Shown here: piece by piece, positions 10,212-19,160 of the stretch | How positions within the stretch are numbered: the first letter of the stretch is position 1 | Layout of the letters: the number at the start of each line of letters is the position of its first letter | NCBI RefSeq assembly: GCF_016464385.1 | Contig: NZ_JADMLH010000010.1 | Span: 276,344-340,343 of the forward strand | Origin: Nucisporomicrobium flavum | GTDB taxonomy: Bacteria; Actinomycetota; Actinomycetes; Mycobacteriales; Micromonosporaceae | Reading direction: 5' to 3' | DNA length: 64,000 nucleotides | Made by a program: the position numbers and the translations under genes | The notes under the pieces: generated by a model | What the model was told of the DNA's origin: nothing | The model's database searches: none | The model's input: only the letters and a program-made list of their open reading frames with translations

Positions 10212-10500
10212 GCCACGGGCGCTGTGCCACGGGCGCTGTGCCACGGGCACCGGGCGCGAGGCGCCGACCACGTGGCGACGGCACGGGCCACGGGCGACGG
10301 CACGGGCCACGGGCGACGGCACGGACCACGGGCCACGGCACGGACCACGGGCCACGGCACGGACCACGGGCCACGGCACGGACCACGGGCCACGGCACGG
10401 ACCACGGGCCACGGCACGGACCACGGGCGACGGCACGGGCCACGGGCACGAGCGACGGGCGACGGGCGACGGGCGACGGGCGACGGGCGACGGCCTGAGG
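10212..10500. repeat. Compound minisatellite: 19-bp array flanked by shorter repeats
   Basis: The main block is eight copies of the 19-mer CACGG(A/G)CCACGGG(C/-)(C/G)ACGG starting at 10282, 10301, 10320, 10339, 10358, 10377, 10396 and 10415, several of them identical. It is preceded by repeats of GCCACGGGCGCTGT (10212-10260) and followed by five copies of GACGGGC (about 10453-10487). It sits in the 1,053-base gap between rpsT and holA. The frames crossing it are Arg/Gly/His strings without starts, so it is non-coding. From 10501 to 10984 I see no gene; the holA promoter should be there. Confidence 0.92.
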
Positions 10501-10984
10501 GGCCATGGGTGCCGGGCCACCGGCGCCGGGCGCGGGGCGACGGCCACGGGCCGAGAGGGCCGCGATTGGTTCTTCCGCACCCCGAACCACCGACCGGCAC
10601 GGCGGCCGGCGACGCGACTTGGCCGCCGGGGCCGGCATTGCACCCAAGCCCGGATGCGGGCGCGACCAGGCCGGGACGGCACCCGCCGGGCCGTGCGCCA
10701 CGGGACCGTGCTGCGGCCGTACCTATATAGGCCATCACCGCGAAAGGGCAACCGGACACGCCCGAGTTAGGCCGTCTGTGCGATTCGACCCTCGGCGATC
10801 GGTTCGGATGTGCGTCGGATCACGTTGGCCTCGCGGGCCAGACATCCAGCCTGATCGAGTACGTCACGCCTGGGGCAGGCATGGCGGTTTGCCGATATGT
10901 CTGGTTTCGCGTTCCCCGGTCAGAGGGATGCGCGCAGGAGTGAGCCGTACGGAAGTGTCGGACCAGCGTGCGAAGATTCTCGGC

Positions 10985-11956
10985 GTGAACAGCGCGCCTC
11001 CCTCCCTGCTCCTTGTCGTCGGCGACGAGGAGCTGCTTGCCGCCCGGGCGGTCGCCGCGGCGGTCGAGGCGGCCCGCGCGGCCGAGCCCGGTGCGGATGT
11101 CCGGGAGTATGAGGGCGGTCAGCTGGCCGCCGGCGAGGTGGCCGAGATGCTGAGCCCGTCGCTGTTCGGCGGGCGGCGGGTGCTGGTGATCCGCAGCGGG
11201 CAGGACGCGCGGAAGGATCTGATCACCGCGTTGCTCGCGTATGCGAAGAATCCCGACCCCGACGTGACGTTGATCGTCACGCACCTCGGCGGCGCGAAGG
11301 GCAAGGCGCTGACCGACGGGCTGAAGTCCGCGGGGGCGACCGTGGTGGCCGCCGCGAAGCTCAAGGGTGATCGGGAGCGGACGGCGTTCGTGCGGGACGA
11401 GTTCCGGCGCAACGGCGGGCGGTGCGACGAGCCGGCCGCCGCGGCGCTGCTCCAGGCCGTCGGCACCGACCTGCGCGAGATCGCCGCCGCGTGTTCGCAG
11501 CTGCTCGCCGACACCGACGGCAAGATCACCCCTGCGGTGGTCGCGCGGTACTACAAGGGCCGGGCGGAGGTCAGCGGGTTCGCGGTGGCCGACGCTGCGA
11601 TGATCGGCGACGTTCCCGCGGCGCTCGAGGCGCTGCGGTGGGCCCTGCATGTCGGCGTGGACCCGGTGCCGATCGCCGACGCGATCGCTGACGGCGTGCG
11701 GACGGTCGCTCGGGTCGCGTCGGCGGGTCGCGGCAATCCGTACCAGATGGCGAGTTCGCTGGGGATGCCCGCCTGGAAGATCCAGAAGGCTCAGGAGCGG
11801 GCGCGCGGCTGGTCCCCGGAGGGTCTGGTCGACGCGATGCGCGCGGCCGCCGAGTGCAACGCCGCGGTCAAGGGCGGCGGCGAGGACCGGGGGTACGCGC
11901 TCGAGCAGGCCGTGTTCGCCGTGGCCGAGGCGCGCCGTTCCGGAGGATCCCGGTGA
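10985..11956 (+). CDS. holA: DNA polymerase III subunit delta
   Basis: A 323-residue clamp-loader subunit that opens the sliding clamp during replication. Evidence includes the N-terminal LLLVVGDEELLAARAV, VLVIRSGQDARKDL, TLIVTHLGGAKGKAL and the central AFVRDEFRRNGG. The C-terminal collar region has YYKGRAEVSGFAVADAAMIGD, and ALRWALHVGVDPVPIADAIADGVRTVAR and NPYQMASSLGMPAWKIQKAQERARGW follow. I chose the GTG at 10985 because relatives begin just before the GDEE motif; a longer frame runs upstream without a good start. The stop overlaps the next gene as GTGA, so the two genes are probably translated together. Confidence 0.93.
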   Translation: MNSAPPSLLLVVGDEELLAARAVAAAVEAARAAEPGADVREYEGGQLAAGEVAEMLSPSLFGGRRVLVIRSGQDARKDLITALLAYAKNPDPDVTLIVTHLGGAKGKALTDGLKSAGATVVAAAKLKGDRERTAFVRDEFRRNGGRCDEPAAAALLQAVGTDLREIAAACSQLLADTDGKITPAVVARYYKGRAEVSGFAVADAAMIGDVPAALEALRWALHVGVDPVPIADAIADGVRTVARVASAGRGNPYQMASSLGMPAWKIQKAQERARGWSPEGLVDAMRAAAECNAAVKGGGEDRGYALEQAVFAVAEARRSGGSR

Positions 11957-13509
11957 CCCGTTCCCGCCGCGCCGGCCTCTCCCGCGACGAAGCCCGCCGC
12001 CAGCCCCTGTACGCCCGCATGCTCGGCCTGCAGTATCTGGCCCCGAGCGGGTTCCTGTGCTTCGTGTTCCTCGAAGGCGCGATCGCCCTCGGCATCCTCC
12101 TGGCGCTGGCCGAGCTGGTCAGCTGGTGGGGAGTGCTGGTGCTGCCGGTCACGGTCGCGGTGATGGTCAAGCTGAACGATGCGGTGGCGGGCGCGCTGAC
12201 CCGGGCTTCCACGGGAGCGTCCCGGCCTGCGTCCGGCGGGCCCGGGGCCGGCGCCGCGGGGCGTGCTTCACGCGGTCGGCGTTCTGCGGCCGCCGGCCAC
12301 GCAACCGATGGGCGGCAAGCCGCAGAGCTGGGCGTGGTGGGCTCCGGTTCGGAGTTCCGCTCCGCTGCGCTCGGTGACGCCGGGCATGGCACGGCGTTGG
12401 CTGAGGCGGGGCTGAGCGATCTCGGGTTCGCAGCGGAGTTGGCTGACGCCGGGCGCCGGGCGGACGTGAACCGCGAGACCGGGTTCTCCCTGCGCGATGA
12501 CGATGGGGTGGGCGGTTCCGGTGTCTACGCGAGCACCAGGGCGAAGCCGGGGGACGGCGGAGCGACCCGTCGCATGGCCGCATCGACGGGCTCGGGTGAC
12601 GCGACGCAGCGGCTCTCGAGGCGCCGGGCGCCTGGAGTGCAGACGGTCCGGCTCCCACCCTCCGTGATCGAACAGGCCGCCCAGGACGCCGGCCACGACC
12701 AGTCGGCGTACGGCACCTGGGCGACCGACCGTCCCGTGACGCCGGAACCGGCTCGGGACGAGCCCGGGATCGACCTGTCCACTCAGGAGCTGGACCGATT
12801 CCCGCCCGGGCAGCAGCGCCGTTTCGCGCCGGAACCGGACGATGCCGACCCGTTCCCGGCCGACCGAGGCCGCTTCTCGGCGGAACCCGTCGTGTTGGCG
12901 CCCGAGGCCGAGTCGTTCGCGCCGGAGGCATTCACGCCGGCACCGCTCGCGCCCGGGCCGTTCACCCCGGCACCGCTCACGCCCGAGCCGTTCACCCCGG
13001 CGCCGCCGCTGTCACCGGAGCCGTTCGCGCGCGAGGACGACTACTTCACCGCAGCACCTGATCCGTTCGCGCCCGAGGGTGACCGCTTTACCGCAGCAGC
13101 TGACCCCTTCTCGTCGGAGCCTTATCCGCTCCGCCCCGGCTACGGCGACCCCGCCTCCACCGGCGCGGGCGCCGTGCCCGACGGGAGCGCAGGCCTGCGT
13201 CGACCGTCAGAGCGCAGGCGACGGGCAACCCACGACGACTACCTGCCGCCACTCGCGGGCGAGCTCCACAGCGACGCGGCCGGCGAACTCCGCCGCCACG
13301 CGGACGACGGACTCCGCAGCGACGCTGCCGGCGAGCTCCGCAGCGGCACGGCCGCGACGGAACCGGACCTGTTCCCGACCGCGGACCCGTCGGCCTTCCC
13401 CATCGACCCGTCGGCGATCAACGGGCCGCGAGCTGCCACGCCGTGGCCGGCCCAGCTCGACGACCAGGACCAACGCACCCGCCAGTCAGCATCCCGCCGC
13501 TACGAGTAG
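11953..13509 (+). CDS. Long disordered membrane-anchored protein coupled to holA
   Basis: A 518-residue protein. The GTG start overlaps the holA stop and has GGAGGA upstream. Residues 1-75 are the only compact part: a basic start (RSRRAGLSRDEARRQPLY), then two hydrophobic segments (LGLQYLAPSGFLCFVFLEG and a following ALGILLALAELVSWWGVLV stretch). The remaining 440 residues are low-complexity. They include EPFTPAPL-type repeats around DNA 12930-13030, then PDPFAPEGDRFTAAADPF and GELHSDAAGELRR-like repeats at 13255-13345. The N-terminal part resembles small two-helix proteins found next to holA in related genomes; the tail looks like an accretion. Function is unknown. Confidence 0.7.
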   Translation: MTRSRRAGLSRDEARRQPLYARMLGLQYLAPSGFLCFVFLEGAIALGILLALAELVSWWGVLVLPVTVAVMVKLNDAVAGALTRASTGASRPASGGPGAGAAGRASRGRRSAAAGHATDGRQAAELGVVGSGSEFRSAALGDAGHGTALAEAGLSDLGFAAELADAGRRADVNRETGFSLRDDDGVGGSGVYASTRAKPGDGGATRRMAASTGSGDATQRLSRRRAPGVQTVRLPPSVIEQAAQDAGHDQSAYGTWATDRPVTPEPARDEPGIDLSTQELDRFPPGQQRRFAPEPDDADPFPADRGRFSAEPVVLAPEAESFAPEAFTPAPLAPGPFTPAPLTPEPFTPAPPLSPEPFAREDDYFTAAPDPFAPEGDRFTAAADPFSSEPYPLRPGYGDPASTGAGAVPDGSAGLRRPSERRRRATHDDYLPPLAGELHSDAAGELRRHADDGLRSDAAGELRSGTAATEPDLFPTADPSAFPIDPSAINGPRAATPWPAQLDDQDQRTRQSASRRYE

Positions 13510-13516
13510 GAATCCG

Positions 13517-15928
13517 TCAGTGGTCCCGGGGCAGATCACCGGGCGCCGTAGCCCATCCCGTATCCGCCTTCTCCCCCAGTGCGAACGCCACCGTTCCGCC
13601 CCGCTGCACGAACGACTCCGGCAGCCACGACTTCTTCAGCACCGCCCCGTTCAACCGCACCCCTTGCACGTACATCCCTGTCCCGCCGGCGTTGATCGCC
13701 AACCGGACCCCGTTGCTGCGGTCGATCTCGATCCGGGTGAACACCGGGCTCCCGAGCAGTAGTTCCGCCCTGCCGGGCACCTGCGGGAACAGCCCGATGG
13801 CGGCGAACACGTACCAGGCGCTCATCGTGCCCAGGTCGTCGTTGCCGGGGAGGCCGGCCGGGCCGGTGCCGTACGCGGTGTCCACGATCTGCCGTACGGT
13901 CTCCTGCGTCTTCCACGGCTGCCCGAGCCCGTTGTACAGCCACGGCGCGTGGATGCCCGGCTCGTTCGTCGGGTCGTAGCGCAGCGCGTTGCCGCCGAGC
14001 ACCGCCCAGTTGCCGTTCTCGTCGTGGAAGAAGCCGTCGAGCCGGGTGGCCGCCGCCGTCCGGCCGCCCATGAGCGCGGCGAGGCCGGACACGTCCTGCG
14101 GCACCATCCACGTGTACGTGGCGCTCGACCCCTGCGCGAAGCCGACGTCCGTGGCCGGTGTGAAGCCGCTCTGCCAGCTCCCATCGGCCCGGCGCGCGGC
14201 CTGGTAGCCGACCGCGGGGTTGAAGGTGTTCGTCCAGTAGTCGCCGCGCGGGAGCAGCTCGCGGTACAGATCCGTACGCCCGGCGCGCTGCGCCCACATG
14301 GCGAGGGAGAAGTCGGCGAGCGAGTTCTCCAGCGTTTCCGCCGCCCCACCCCAGCAGTGACAGATGTCGTTCGCGGCGTACTTGAGGGCGAGGTACGTGG
14401 TGAGCGTCGGCCGCTGTCCCAGGCACTGGCCGGGGCACCCGGCGTCGGAGAGCGCGTCGGGGTTCTGCACGGTGGCCTGCCTGACCAGCGAGTCGAGGGC
14501 CCCGCGGACGTCGAAGTCGCGCACGCCCATCGCGTAGTACGTGGCCAGCGTCGGCGCCGCAGGGTCGCCGGTCATGACGTGGGTCGGGGCGCCGAGGTGC
14601 AGCCACCGGTCCCAGATGCCCCGGTTCTGCGCGGCGAAGTCCATCATCGACTGCGCCATGTCCCCGGCGACGTCCGGGCGCAGGATGGCCAGCAGCTGGA
14701 TCTGCGCGCGGTACTGGTCCCAGCCCGAGAACGTGCCGTACGCCGCTTCCTGTCCCGGGCGGAGGCTGTGGATCTGCAGGTCGGCGCCAAGGTAGCGGCC
14801 GTCGACGTCATTCATCGTCTGCGGCTGCATGAGCGAGTGGTAGACGGCGGTGTAGAAGGCGGTGGTGCGGGCCTCGGTGCCGCCGCCGACGCGGATCCGC
14901 TTCAGCTCGGTGGTCCAGGCAGTGCGGGTGGCAGCCGCGACCGAGTCGACGGTCGCGCCGGCGGGCACCTCCGCCTCCCGGTTGGCCGCGGCGCCGGCCG
15001 ATGAAACGTACGAGATCCCGATGCGCATCCGCACGTCCGTGTCCGAACCGGTGTCGAAGCCGACCCACCCGCCGGAGCCGCGGCCGGCCCGATCGGCGCC
15101 GGTCAGGTAGCCCTCGCCGCCGCCGGCCGTGGTGCCTCCGGGCGTGACCGCCGAGTCCTTCCACGTGCCGGTCCGCGCGAAGTCACGGTCGAACACCGCG
15201 CTGAAGTAGAGCCGGTAGTAGGAGCGCCGGTTCGGGTTGGAGGCGCCGCCCCCGTTGCCGCGCCGCCCGCAGAAACCCCCGGTCAGGACCGAGCCGTTCA
15301 CCGTACGAGCGGAGGCGTCGATGCTGATCTCGGCGTCCTCGCTGCCGTTCAGCGAGTTCGAGGTGCGGAACAGCAAGTTCGCGGCCGCCCCCGCGGGGAA
15401 CGAGAAGTCCCCGACGCCCGCCCGGGTGCTCACCGCCAGGTCGGTCCGCGCGCCGGAGTCGAGCGTGACCGTGTACCGCCCGGGGCTCGCCGACTCGTTG
15501 GCGTGCGAGAACGTGGCCGCGTACTTGGCGTCGCGGGTGTCCGCGGTCGGTGAGGTGTCCACGTCGCCCACGTACGGCATGATCGGCACGTCGCCCGCGG
15601 CGCCCGGATTGCACCCGGCACCGTTGACGTGGGTGAGGCTGAACCCGCGCACCTTCGTGACGTTGTACTCGTACCCGTTGGCGGCGCCGGTGCTGGTCTG
15701 GTCGCCGGTGGTGCTGGTCGGGCTCCACGCGATCATGCCGAACGGCCGGGTCGCCCCGGGCCACGTGTTGCCGCCCCGCGAGCTGCCGATGAACGGGTCC
15801 ACGTACGCGGCGGGATCCGCCACGAGCGGCACGGGCGCGGCTTCCGCCCGTACGGCCGGGGCCACGGAAACGACCAGCACCGTTCCCACAGCCGCGGCCA
15901 GCAGGGAACGAACACGAGGCTTCACCAT
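13517..15928 (-). CDS. Secreted GH92-family alpha-mannosidase
   Basis: An 803-residue exported glycoside hydrolase. The ATG at 15928 opens a clean signal peptide (VKPRVRSLLAAAVGTVLVV, then AEA), so the longer upstream frame is rejected. Family GH92 features are YVDPFIGSSRGGNTWPGATRPFGM at the start (given here only as the DPFIGS and GNTWPGA motifs), FSHANESASPGRYTV, FSGWDQYRAQIQ, and the C-terminal GNDDLGTMSAWYVF acid cluster with IGLFPQVPG. GH92 enzymes are calcium-dependent exo-acting mannosidases (alpha-1,2 and others) that trim fungal or plant mannans. The gene is isolated and convergent with the holA partner, 7 bases away. Confidence 0.9.
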   Translation of the reverse strand: MVKPRVRSLLAAAVGTVLVVSVAPAVRAEAAPVPLVADPAAYVDPFIGSSRGGNTWPGATRPFGMIAWSPTSTTGDQTSTGAANGYEYNVTKVRGFSLTHVNGAGCNPGAAGDVPIMPYVGDVDTSPTADTRDAKYAATFSHANESASPGRYTVTLDSGARTDLAVSTRAGVGDFSFPAGAAANLLFRTSNSLNGSEDAEISIDASARTVNGSVLTGGFCGRRGNGGGASNPNRRSYYRLYFSAVFDRDFARTGTWKDSAVTPGGTTAGGGEGYLTGADRAGRGSGGWVGFDTGSDTDVRMRIGISYVSSAGAAANREAEVPAGATVDSVAAATRTAWTTELKRIRVGGGTEARTTAFYTAVYHSLMQPQTMNDVDGRYLGADLQIHSLRPGQEAAYGTFSGWDQYRAQIQLLAILRPDVAGDMAQSMMDFAAQNRGIWDRWLHLGAPTHVMTGDPAAPTLATYYAMGVRDFDVRGALDSLVRQATVQNPDALSDAGCPGQCLGQRPTLTTYLALKYAANDICHCWGGAAETLENSLADFSLAMWAQRAGRTDLYRELLPRGDYWTNTFNPAVGYQAARRADGSWQSGFTPATDVGFAQGSSATYTWMVPQDVSGLAALMGGRTAAATRLDGFFHDENGNWAVLGGNALRYDPTNEPGIHAPWLYNGLGQPWKTQETVRQIVDTAYGTGPAGLPGNDDLGTMSAWYVFAAIGLFPQVPGRAELLLGSPVFTRIEIDRSNGVRLAINAGGTGMYVQGVRLNGAVLKKSWLPESFVQRGGTVAFALGEKADTGWATAPGDLPRDH

Positions 15929-15956
15929 GGACCGAACCCTACGGCGACGTCGATGA

Positions 15957-16733
15957 TCACCGATACGTCCGAGGATCATCGTCGCGGTGAATGCTCGGCG
16001 AACCCGCCGCCTCGGCCAGCCATTCGTCGAATGTCTGCACCCCGCGCGGCCCCGGACCGGTCGGCAGCAGTCCACCCGTACGCATCGGGCCGGGCAGCCA
16101 GAGCGGCACCACCGGCCGGCGGCGGGCAAGCCCGGCCCGGATCACCCGCCGGGCCATGTCGACCAGGGACTCGACGCGCGGCCCGGCCAGGTCCCCCGCC
16201 ATGCCCTTGGGCTCCCCGACGGCCAGCTCCACCAGCGCCTCGGCGACTTCCCTGACCGCGACCGGCTGCACCTTCATCGCCGGCACCAGCGCCACCGGTC
16301 CCGGCAGCCGCTCGAGGATCTGTCCCGGGAACTCGTGGAACTGCGTCGCCCGCAGCACGCTCCACGGGACCCCGCCCTCGCGCACGACCGCCTCCTGACG
16401 CAGTTTCCCCTGGTAGTAGCCGGTCTTCACGCGGTCGATGCCGACGATCGAGAGCGTGACGTGGTGGCGGACGCCGGCCCGCGCCTCCGCCTCCGCCAGG
16501 GTGCGCCCGGCCTTGTCGAAGAAGCCGACGGCCGCCTCCCGCTTCATCGTGGTGACGTTGCTGACGTCGATCGTCGCCTCCACCCCGGCCAGCGCCGCGT
16601 CGAGTCCCGAGCCGGTGAGCAGGTCGACGCCCGCCGCCCGCGACAGCGGGACCGGCTCGTGCCCCGCCCGGTCCAGCAGCTCGACCACGTGCCGCCCGGT
16701 CAGGCCGGTGCCTCCCGCGACTGCAACCTTCAT
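15957..16733 (-). CDS. NAD(P)-binding atypical SDR / NmrA-like protein
   Basis: A 258-residue Rossmann-fold protein starting MKVAVAGGTGLTGRHVVELL, with the GGTGxTG dinucleotide-binding loop at residues 7-13. Later motifs are HHVTLSIVGID, GYYQGKLRQE (the YxxxK-like pair) and WSVLRATQFHEF. This matches the complex I intermediate-associated or NmrA-like group that binds NADP and often acts as a redox sensor or isomerase rather than a classic dehydrogenase. The ATG at 16733 has GGAGGGAG upstream and is preferred to an in-frame start 17 codons earlier. The gene lies 28 bases upstream of, and on the same strand as, the GH92 gene; any functional link is unproven. Confidence 0.85.
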   Translation of the reverse strand: MKVAVAGGTGLTGRHVVELLDRAGHEPVPLSRAAGVDLLTGSGLDAALAGVEATIDVSNVTTMKREAAVGFFDKAGRTLAEAEARAGVRHHVTLSIVGIDRVKTGYYQGKLRQEAVVREGGVPWSVLRATQFHEFPGQILERLPGPVALVPAMKVQPVAVREVAEALVELAVGEPKGMAGDLAGPRVESLVDMARRVIRAGLARRRPVVPLWLPGPMRTGGLLPTGPGPRGVQTFDEWLAEAAGSPSIHRDDDPRTYR

Positions 16734-16808
16734 CGTTCGCTCCCTCCGAGAACCACCGGTTGTCTCGCTCAGGGGACGAGACACCGGGCCGGAACGTGAC
16801 AGGCCGGC

Positions 16809-19160
16809 TCACGACGGCGGGTCACCCCGTGCCACCACGGCCAACCCTCCTCCGGTGCGCACCGCCGCGAGATCACCTTCCTCATCGGTACGCAGCACCG
16901 TGGCCCCGTCCCGCCCGAGCTTCGCGAGCAACGACGCGTTCGGGTGCCCATAGTCGTTGTGCAGCCCCACCGACACCAGCGCAACGGCCGGGTCCACGGC
17001 GTCGACGAACTCGGGCGACTGGTACGCGCTGCCGTGATGCGCCACCTTCAGCACGTCGGCGCGTACCGCACGAGCGCCGAGGTGCCGCAGCAGCTCGTCC
17101 TGCTCCTCGGTTTCCGCGTCGCCCGGCAGCAGCACCGTCCGGCCGTCGACCCGGGCCAGCAGGACGAGCGAGTTGTTGTTGGGATCGGAGTTCGTCCCGT
17201 GCAGCGGCTCGAACGGCCCGATGACGGTCAGCTCCAGGCCGCCGGCCGCGTACCGCCAGCCCGGCCCGACGGCGGCCATGGGCGCCCGGGCGCTCCCGGC
17301 CTCGGCGGCGACGGCGGCCCGGCCCGCGGGCGGCTCCGGCCAGTCGGGCGTGACGACCGCGCCGACGGTACGCCCGCGGAACACCCCTTTCACCCCACCG
17401 ATGTGGTCCACGTGGAAGTGGCTGACGACGAACAGCACGACCTGCCGTACGCCCAGCCGCCGCAGGCAGCGGTCCACCGCCTCGGGCTCGGGCCCGGCGT
17501 CCACGACGATCGCCTGTCCCCGGCCCACCGGCAGCACCACGGCGTCGCCCTGCCCCACCGCGCAGGTCACGACGATCCAGCGCGGCGGCGGCCATCCCGA
17601 GGCGAGCAGCCGTACGGGCAGCGCACCCAGCATCGCCCCGGCCGCGACCACCGCCACGAGCCGCCGTACGACGGGCCTGCGCGCCGCCACCAGCAACGTC
17701 ACGGTGAGCGCCCCGAGCAGCACCGCCCCGCCGACGCCACCGGGCCACGGCAGCGCTCCCGCGGGCACCCGGGCCCCGTACGTCGCCACGACCACGAGCC
17801 ACCGCGCCGGCCACTGCCCCACCCAGGCCGTGAACTCGGCGCCGGCCGGCCACACCGGTGACAGCACGGCGGCCGACACCCCGAGCAGCGTCGCGGGCGC
17901 GATGGCCGGCACGACCAGCAGGTTCGCCGGTACGGCCACGAGGCTGACGCTGCCGGAGAGTCCCGCGACGACGGGCCCGCAGGTGACCTGGGCCGCAGCG
18001 GGCACGGCGAGCGCCTCCGCCGCCCAGGACGGCCAGCCGCGCCGCACCAGCGCGTCCCGCCACCCCGGCGCCACGAGGAGCAGCCCGGCGGTGGCCAGCA
18101 CGGACAAGGCGAACCCGGGGTCCCCGGCGAGCTCGGGGTCGGCAACGATCAGGGCGCCCACTCCCGCCGCCAGCGCCGGCACAGCCGCCCGGGGCCGCCC
18201 CGAAGCCAGCCCTACCAGCCCGATCGCCCCCATGGCCGCGGCCCGTACGACGCTCGGCGACGGCCGGGCGAGGATCACGAAGCCGGCCAGCCCGCCGGCA
18301 CAGATCACCGCGGTGACCACCGGACCGGCCCGCGTGCGCCGGACGGCGAACAGCACCACGCCGAGGATGATCGCCACGTTCGCGCCGCTCACCGCGTTGA
18401 GGTGGGTCATGCCGGTGGTCCGGAAGTCCTCCTCGAGCGTGGGCTGCAACCGGCTCGTGTCCCCGACGACCAGCCCGGGCAGCAGCCCACCGACGTCGTC
18501 GGGCAGCGGTTCGCAGGCACGCTGGAGCCCGGCCCGCAGCGAACCGGCGGCGCGCTGCGACCACGACGGCCGCCCGTGCAGCACCGGAGCGTCCTTGACG
18601 GACAGCACGGCGGCGCGCAGGTCGCCACCGCGCGGGCCGAGAAGCTTGCCGGTGGCCGAGAGCCGCTGCCCCGGCAGCAACGGCCGCCACGCCGGGTTCT
18701 TCCCCAGCACGATCGCCCGCGCCGACAGCCGCATCGCGGGGGCGTCCTCCGGCTGCAGCCCGGTCAGCTCCACCGAGACCAGGTACGTGGGAGGCAGGCC
18801 CGGCGACCCGTCGAGCGCCCGGGGATCGTCGCGCACGACCAGCTCCGCCCGTACGGTGGCCCCGGCAGCGACCAGAGCGGCCAGCGGGCCGGCCTCACGC
18901 ACACTGACCCGCGCGGCGGTGGCGACGGCCCCGCACCCGGCACCGAGCAGCACTGCCGCGACCACCCACCGCCCGCCGCCTAGCCACAGCCGTCCGGCCT
19001 TCCCACCCGCAGCCGAAGCCGGCGCGAGGGCCGCGGCAGCAGCGGTGAGCAGAGCGGCTCCACCCACGACCAGCCCCACGGGGAACGACAGGTGGAGCGC
19101 CGCCAGCGCGGCCAGCCAGCATCCGACGGCGAACCCGGCGAGCCGCAGATCGGCCATCAT
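16809..19160 (-). CDS. comEC: ComEC/Rec2 DNA-uptake channel
   Basis: A 783-residue polytopic membrane protein that conducts single-stranded DNA into the cell during natural transformation. N-terminal helices (LAGFAVGCWLAALAALHLSF) precede an extracytoplasmic OB-like region. The Competence domain holds LNAVSGANVAIILGVVLF and many helices. A C-terminal metallo-beta-lactamase domain has VSHFHVDHIGG (HxHxDH) and VLKVAHHGS. The start ATG at 19160 overlaps the comEA stop as ATGA, which fixes the start and implies coupling. No type IV pilus ATPase or comF lies nearby. The MBL domain looks intact, so a nuclease role on the incoming strand is possible. Confidence 0.96.
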   Translation of the reverse strand: MMADLRLAGFAVGCWLAALAALHLSFPVGLVVGGAALLTAAAAALAPASAAGGKAGRLWLGGGRWVVAAVLLGAGCGAVATAARVSVREAGPLAALVAAGATVRAELVVRDDPRALDGSPGLPPTYLVSVELTGLQPEDAPAMRLSARAIVLGKNPAWRPLLPGQRLSATGKLLGPRGGDLRAAVLSVKDAPVLHGRPSWSQRAAGSLRAGLQRACEPLPDDVGGLLPGLVVGDTSRLQPTLEEDFRTTGMTHLNAVSGANVAIILGVVLFAVRRTRAGPVVTAVICAGGLAGFVILARPSPSVVRAAAMGAIGLVGLASGRPRAAVPALAAGVGALIVADPELAGDPGFALSVLATAGLLLVAPGWRDALVRRGWPSWAAEALAVPAAAQVTCGPVVAGLSGSVSLVAVPANLLVVPAIAPATLLGVSAAVLSPVWPAGAEFTAWVGQWPARWLVVVATYGARVPAGALPWPGGVGGAVLLGALTVTLLVAARRPVVRRLVAVVAAGAMLGALPVRLLASGWPPPRWIVVTCAVGQGDAVVLPVGRGQAIVVDAGPEPEAVDRCLRRLGVRQVVLFVVSHFHVDHIGGVKGVFRGRTVGAVVTPDWPEPPAGRAAVAAEAGSARAPMAAVGPGWRYAAGGLELTVIGPFEPLHGTNSDPNNNSLVLLARVDGRTVLLPGDAETEEQDELLRHLGARAVRADVLKVAHHGSAYQSPEFVDAVDPAVALVSVGLHNDYGHPNASLLAKLGRDGATVLRTDEEGDLAAVRTGGGLAVVARGDPPS

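Noticed and set aside
10282..10500. Possible CRISPR array
   Set aside because: Units are contiguous with no unique spacers, and no cas genes are in the window; the same applies to the arrays at 4465, 6840 and 60031.
9819..10730. Open frames across the 19-bp array between rpsT and holA, on both strands
   Set aside because: They exist in several frames because the repeat has no stop codon; none has a start site and all are simple RATGHG- or RGPW-type strings.
10501..10984. tRNA-like TTCGACCC segment upstream of holA
   Set aside because: No acceptor stem or complete cloverleaf could be drawn; no tRNA gene is seen in the window.
13517..16733. Biosynthetic or sugar-utilisation gene cluster around the GH92 gene
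   Set aside because: Neighbours are holA, an NmrA-like protein and comEC; no transporter, regulator or other glycosidase is present.
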